DNA of 64,000 nucleotides from Vesta saturnalis (lineage: Eukaryota; Arthropoda; Insecta; Coleoptera; Lampyridae): the NCBI GenBank assembly GCA_036346205.1, contig JARFJB010002198.1:514501-578500 (forward strand), given 5' to 3'. This document shows positions 58,908 to 64,000 of the stretch, piece after piece. A model generated the notes under the pieces. The model was not told the DNA's origin and ran no database searches. It worked only from the letters and a program-made list of their open reading frames with translations. Both the position numbers and the translations under genes were made by a program. Numbering within the stretch: the stretch's first letter is position 1; each line of letters begins with the position of its first letter.

Positions 58908-61900
58908 CCTAAATACGAATGAAACACTATCAAAGTCACCAACAAACAAATTTAATCATAGGAAAGTATTTACCTTGACTGTTACAATCGGTCACTTTAA
59001 ACTCTCCCTTTCCTTTGTACAGCAGTATAGGTAATTTCTCAACAACTGAATCTCTCTGACGCGGCTCCAGTAAAGCAACTTCGCAGTTGTCAAATTCCAA
59101 CGATCCGACTATTTCAAATTATATATTTACACGCATTCAGCGATGCAAATATTTACGCCAAACCCAAGTGATTGATAACTGTGTCAATTGGATTAGTATA
59201 TCTATACATTAATTTATTTACAAATACATAATTTTTTATAGTTATATGTTTACAGCAGTTTCTTTTATTTGTTGGAACACCTGTAAGCGCGAATGCCCAT
59301 CGTGATACACAAATGACTATACTGAACTTACGATATAATAATCCGCAAAAAGCGCGATTTTATTCCAAAAATGAGGAAATAGCACTAACATTAAACACAA
59401 AGCTTGTTCGATGAACTCGTATGAATGTCAGTTCTGACTATCGAAACACAACACAAAAAGATCCCCGGATGACTGAATACTCTTTGAAATCCACAAAAAA
59501 GTGAACGCGAAAACATTCCCTACGATAGCTTCAAATATCCCCGGTAGAACGTAAGTAAATTCAGTACGCACTCAGATCATATCACGCTTTCTGTGTGCCA
59601 ACTTTTTTGTTCTACAGCCTAACGAGAAACAAAACTCCGCTTTCTCTCACAAGATCACATAATCCTTTTCAATCGTCGCATAAAAATTTTCCCAAGTTGC
59701 ATAGTGGACAATTCCCAGGAAAGAAGCAGATTTGATATCTAAAAATGAGACGCACCTATCCTGTTTTTCAATACGAGACCATGTTATTCAATTCAATTAT
59801 CCATACTCTCCAACAACAACTGGAAATCTTAAAAAATGCAGAGATATTTAAATGCATCTGAACCTTTCGTTTTCAACCAGTATACAAACAAATTTATACC
59901 CATACATATTAGGTTACTTAAAAACCCTTTTCAACCATCATGACATTTGATTACTTTCGAAACTGCGATAACAACTTTAAAACAACGCTTTGATTTAAAA
60001 TTCTACATATAATATTTTAAATATCCTAATATTCGAAAAAAAAGAAATTTCAAGCATACGTGACATGGTATAGTGGTCTGCTGAGTTTGGAGATGTTCCG
60101 ACGATGAGGAGTGTTCCCACCTATTTTATCATTCTCGACGTTATATCGTGACGTAATATAATTATAGATAAGAGGTTCCAATTGATTTTTTTTTGCAACT
60201 GAGCTATTGACGACGAAAGATGTAGTCTTACAAAAGGTTGGAGGGCTAGTGAGCCAAACATTTGTTGGTAGGTATCATGCCGTTTGATATTTTGCCGGCC
60301 CGTTGCAGCTTCCGGTGTGCAGAAACAATCGTAGGCGTCGCCGTGGTCTTACTGTACGTTAGCCTTGTGGAGATCCGTTATAGGATAATGAAATGAAGAA
60401 GTCTTTTAGAGTGAGGAATTAACGATGGCGATTTAAAAATTTGGAAACTTTCGCTAATAATGTATAGTGAAATGAAGTGTTTAATACTCGTAAAAACTTA
60501 TTAACGTTAGTGATACTATTCGCAATTTGCTGACAATAAATGGCAATAATGTTGTTAATTAAACTTATTTCTAAAAGTTCGATAATTATTTCAGTTTAAT
60601 ATTTTGGTTTTAGTTTATTTGTAATTCAAGCTAATCGGAATTTGACGGACTTGACTTAGCTTATGCTTTTTTTAATAGCATAACAAAAGGTAACGTGTTT
60701 TTACCTCTGGTTGCGCCTGTCATGCTGGAGTTTGTAAATGACTGTGAGGAATATCACCTAGATGCTAAATTTAAGCAATTGTATCGTCATTTCGATACAT
60801 TATTATTATTATTGGCACCTGTTTCCGCTACCCACAGTTCATATGAAGCGTTGCTAATAAAAATAACCCATATTTGGCACAATTTGCTGAAATTCAAAAG
60901 TATATGTAACATGACATTTCCTTTTTGCACTTTTTATGTAATAACTTTGTTCTCACTGACAAAAATTTGGTAGATATGTGGTCTTCTAGATAGACTTATC
61001 AATACGAAAGATTTCGGGTATTTCCCTAACATTAGCGGTCCTAATCAAATTCAAGCTTTTAACAAACTGAAACGATTGTGTAATGATAAGGTTTCTTGAA
61101 AGTTACTAAAATATCAGTAGTATCCGTTTTTATTCTGTAAAAAGGATCATAAATTCCTGGCTGTCGTTATAACGTTATAACTGACGGAATAACTAATAAA
61201 ATAAAAAAAAACAATATTTTTAAGCTTAATCTAAGTGGTACGTTTGTTGGATGATTACGCATTTTAAATACAGACAGGTACAGAAATATTTTATGGCAGA
61301 ACCGCTGTTAAAGGTCAAGTTTGCACATTTATACATAAAAAATTGAACTAGCTCCTTTGTTGGTTTAATGTCAGAAATAAAAAAAAGGTAATAGCGTCAT
61401 ATATTTAATATGTGGTCACGTTTTGGTAATGATTTGAAAAACTTAAATGCTGAATAAATTATAAGCTGCTGTTAACAATTACTGAAAATAAGTTTAGATA
61501 GTAATATAAGACTAACTGCAGGGTGCACACCTACCACTGTTAAGTATTTGAGGGTGCGGTATAACATGGATTCCTGACTTCCGACAATCGGATATCCTTC
61601 CTTAGCTCATTGTGACTCCTTCGTTTCCTCCTGTTACTAATTTCCTACTATATTATGCAAACATATCAACAGTTAGAAATTTGTTCAAATTTAATTAAAC
61701 TCATGTATAACAAAATAACGCTCAAACATTAGCACGGTATTGAATAAGCACATTTGTTTATATTTTCATCGTATGAATAGAGGTGTCGTAAAGCATCAAC
61801 TAAATTATTGATTAAACGTTCGTCCTAGTTTCTAAACTCATATTGGGCTCATACAAAATTGAAACGTTTACAACATAATGTTGACTACTCATCGGGAAAG

Positions 61901-64000
61901 AAAATTAAATATATGAAATATAAAAAGTATTGATTATTAATTTTTCTCTAAAAATTTCCCTTGCTTGAATTCGCTTCGAGCAAATTTAAACGCTGGTTGA
62001 ATTTTCCTTTACAAAAATAAACATAAAAAGTACCTAATCGAACTTCCCAATATGATCACTTCCGTTGTCGGTTTTTAGGATTATGTAAATGATGATGCAT
62101 CGAATTTTTGTAATACATTCAATGATTATATTATTTTATACATCAAGAAACTTAATCAAATATATTGAAATTTTTGTTGAACGTGGCTTGGTTAAATATC
62201 TACACATTCGATACAAAAATAAAGGAACTGAACATGTACAGCGAAAGAAATAAATTCAATTACCAATCAGCATGTGGATTGTAAGTTTGGGTTTGTAATA
62301 CTACATCACATAGGCTGCTGTGATCCGATTTGGTCAGTCAGTAATTAAGGGTCTATCTCTGATGAACGCAATTTTTACCATTTCTCAGCTGCGTTAAGCG
62401 GATATTGTATAATAAGTAAACTACCTAATACTCCTATATGAGGGTGGGTTGGTCAGATTAGGGTGTTTGTGGTATTAAGTTTAATATTTCAGTTTAGATT
62501 CTAGGTTTCCCATTTAAACTTTTAGTATTCAGAGTAATCCTTTAAATAAATTTTCTCTTTGCCTGGTACATTTTGCCTGTATCTATATTTTTTAGATTAA
62601 ATTAGCTTTTGACCAATATTTAGATGTAAATAAATACGTTTAACAGCACACACGCACACATGAGGTTTTCAAACAATTTTCTTAGGATATAAGCAAATTA
62701 ATACTCACTTCACAACTATAATTAGTATTTTGTAACGCATACACCTTAATACTACGTACAAGCACGGCATCAGTCTTACTATCTTGAGAAACAAGTTAAA
62801 AAAGTTCGCTAAGCGTATAATTTATTCGCAACAAGTCACACAAGTAGGTTGGGAAATAAAAAATTTAAATCAATTATTCCTTATTAATATCTATTCAAAT
62901 AATACAAGGTTGCAACGCTGGAAAGCAAACACTGAAGTTGGTACTACTAATGTGACATAATATTAAAAAAAGTAGATGTCGTTTGTTAATTGTTTTCTGT
63001 TATAGAATCTTTAAGACAAAAATAAAAATACGTGCAACGTTAAATGTCACTATTTTTATAATTTTATCTAACTTCTGCTTCGGTGCAAAAAATGTATATT
63101 TGAATACCTTGAGTAGTTGTACGAATGTAAGCAAAATTTGCGACACACGAAGAATGAAATTTAATTATTAATGGTTACATTTATACACAGATTCTTAGAA
63201 ATAAAATCCCTAAGTGAAAGCAGATACGGTAGATTTCCACTGACTTGTCTTTTTTCACGTTCTACAATTCCTCCAGAATCATCTGAGAGAAATGCGCCTG
63301 ACCTAATAGTCTACATATTCGAGCAAATTCAAAAATTTAGCAAAAGCTGTTTTTAGAAATTTCTCCATATATTTTTTCAATTTGGTATATTGTGTGTTTA
63401 ACACCTTTACAATGAACAGATAAAACGTAATAGCAGTGTATCCAATTTTTACACCTTACATACCTCCTTGTAACGGACAAAAATTGATATCGCATCTTTT
63501 TCGGATCAATATCGGATTTTTTCTTTGATTACTATTCCTATAAGTTAACTAAATAAGTATCTGTGAATTGATCGTTTAGTGTTGTGATTTAATGGTTACT
63601 GGTTACTGATTTCTCTACCATAATGATTTCAATTTTCTGTATTTACTGTCTTTACCATTTACGTTACAACTCGTAACGTCATTTTCGTATTTACTTTTCT
63701 TATTTTATAAAAGTTCATACTAGCGCCATCTATGCGATGTACGTGGGTTCTGATTAACTTCCAAATTTATACATTTTACAGGTGTTTGTTACTTTGCTTC
63801 TTTATTGGAAATACATCTGTTTAACATTTTTATTATAACCAAGACCTTTTCCTAACGCGTGGTTCTTCTAAAACGGCCATCTTGTGTAAAGTGATACATT
63901 TTTTGAAAATTTCTCTACTGCATCATTTTCTTATGAGAATTTTTTATAGACAAATATTTCTTTACTTTGTAAAGTAACATAATCGCTTTAGACCAGATCG
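58908..64000. other. AT-rich DNA, no gene supported
   Basis: A 92-aa frame at 60695-60973 and 60-aa frames near 63000-63350 show no recognisable domain. GC-richer patches near 60290-60370 and 63720 (TAGCGCCATCTATGCG, a word common in insect repeats) are not assignable. Confidence 0.45.

Overview
This is AT-rich arthropod (most likely insect) nuclear DNA, built mostly from transposable elements and simple repeats. The evidence is the mix of families: piggyBac, mariner, pogo/Tigger and Helitron DNA transposons, Jockey-type LINEs, a gag-only LTR-like remnant, tRNA-derived SINEs, long AT microsatellites and a very large inverted-repeat element. I recognise no intact host protein-coding gene, rRNA or canonical tRNA. 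Nearly all long open frames are transposon relics or stop-poor repeat arrays.

Layout. 1-5.8 kb: unremarkable AT-rich DNA with a small long-TIR foldback element (about 1684-2497), an AT array and a hairpin-tail repeat. 5.8-13.6 kb: the main structure, a foldback-like element with about 1-kb terminal inverted repeats that are almost identical. It is filled with a roughly 130-bp subterminal repeat and a 21-bp minisatellite, and it carries two unexplained coding fragments (9611-9853 and its decayed duplicate; 10435-10533). 14.1-14.57 kb: a TGTGCG hexamer array. 16.5-20.3 kb: a decayed minus-strand coding region with a PHD-like finger, split by a piggyBac element (17119-19413). That element has clean TIRs, a TTAA duplication and all three catalytic aspartates, but about four frameshifts. 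A 48-bp perfect palindrome lies just beyond it.

24.6-27.56 kb: a 3-kb hexamer array switching in blocks between GTAAGT, GCAAGT and ATAAGT units. 29.0-31.94 kb: a 5'-truncated LINE with endonuclease and reverse transcriptase. 33.03-33.70 kb: a non-autonomous Helitron inserted in an AT microsatellite. 37.25-38.68 kb: a mariner element with about 140-bp TIRs. 39-48.7 kb: three copies of a repeat beginning near TTACGTGCAC, a gypsy-like gag fragment between two of them, a tRNA-derived SINE, and a near full-length but decayed Jockey LINE on the minus strand (about 43990-48150). 51.08-51.37 kb: a second tRNA-derived SINE. 51.43-53.64 kb: a pogo/Tigger element with recognisable CENP-B-like and DDE domains. 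53.8-64 kb: AT-rich DNA with no gene I can support.

The elements do not form a pathway. Together they give a layered insertion history: piggyBac into a decayed gene, Helitron into a microsatellite. The large foldback-like element at 5.8-13.6 kb and the hexamer array at 24.6-27.6 kb are the best candidates for undescribed biology.
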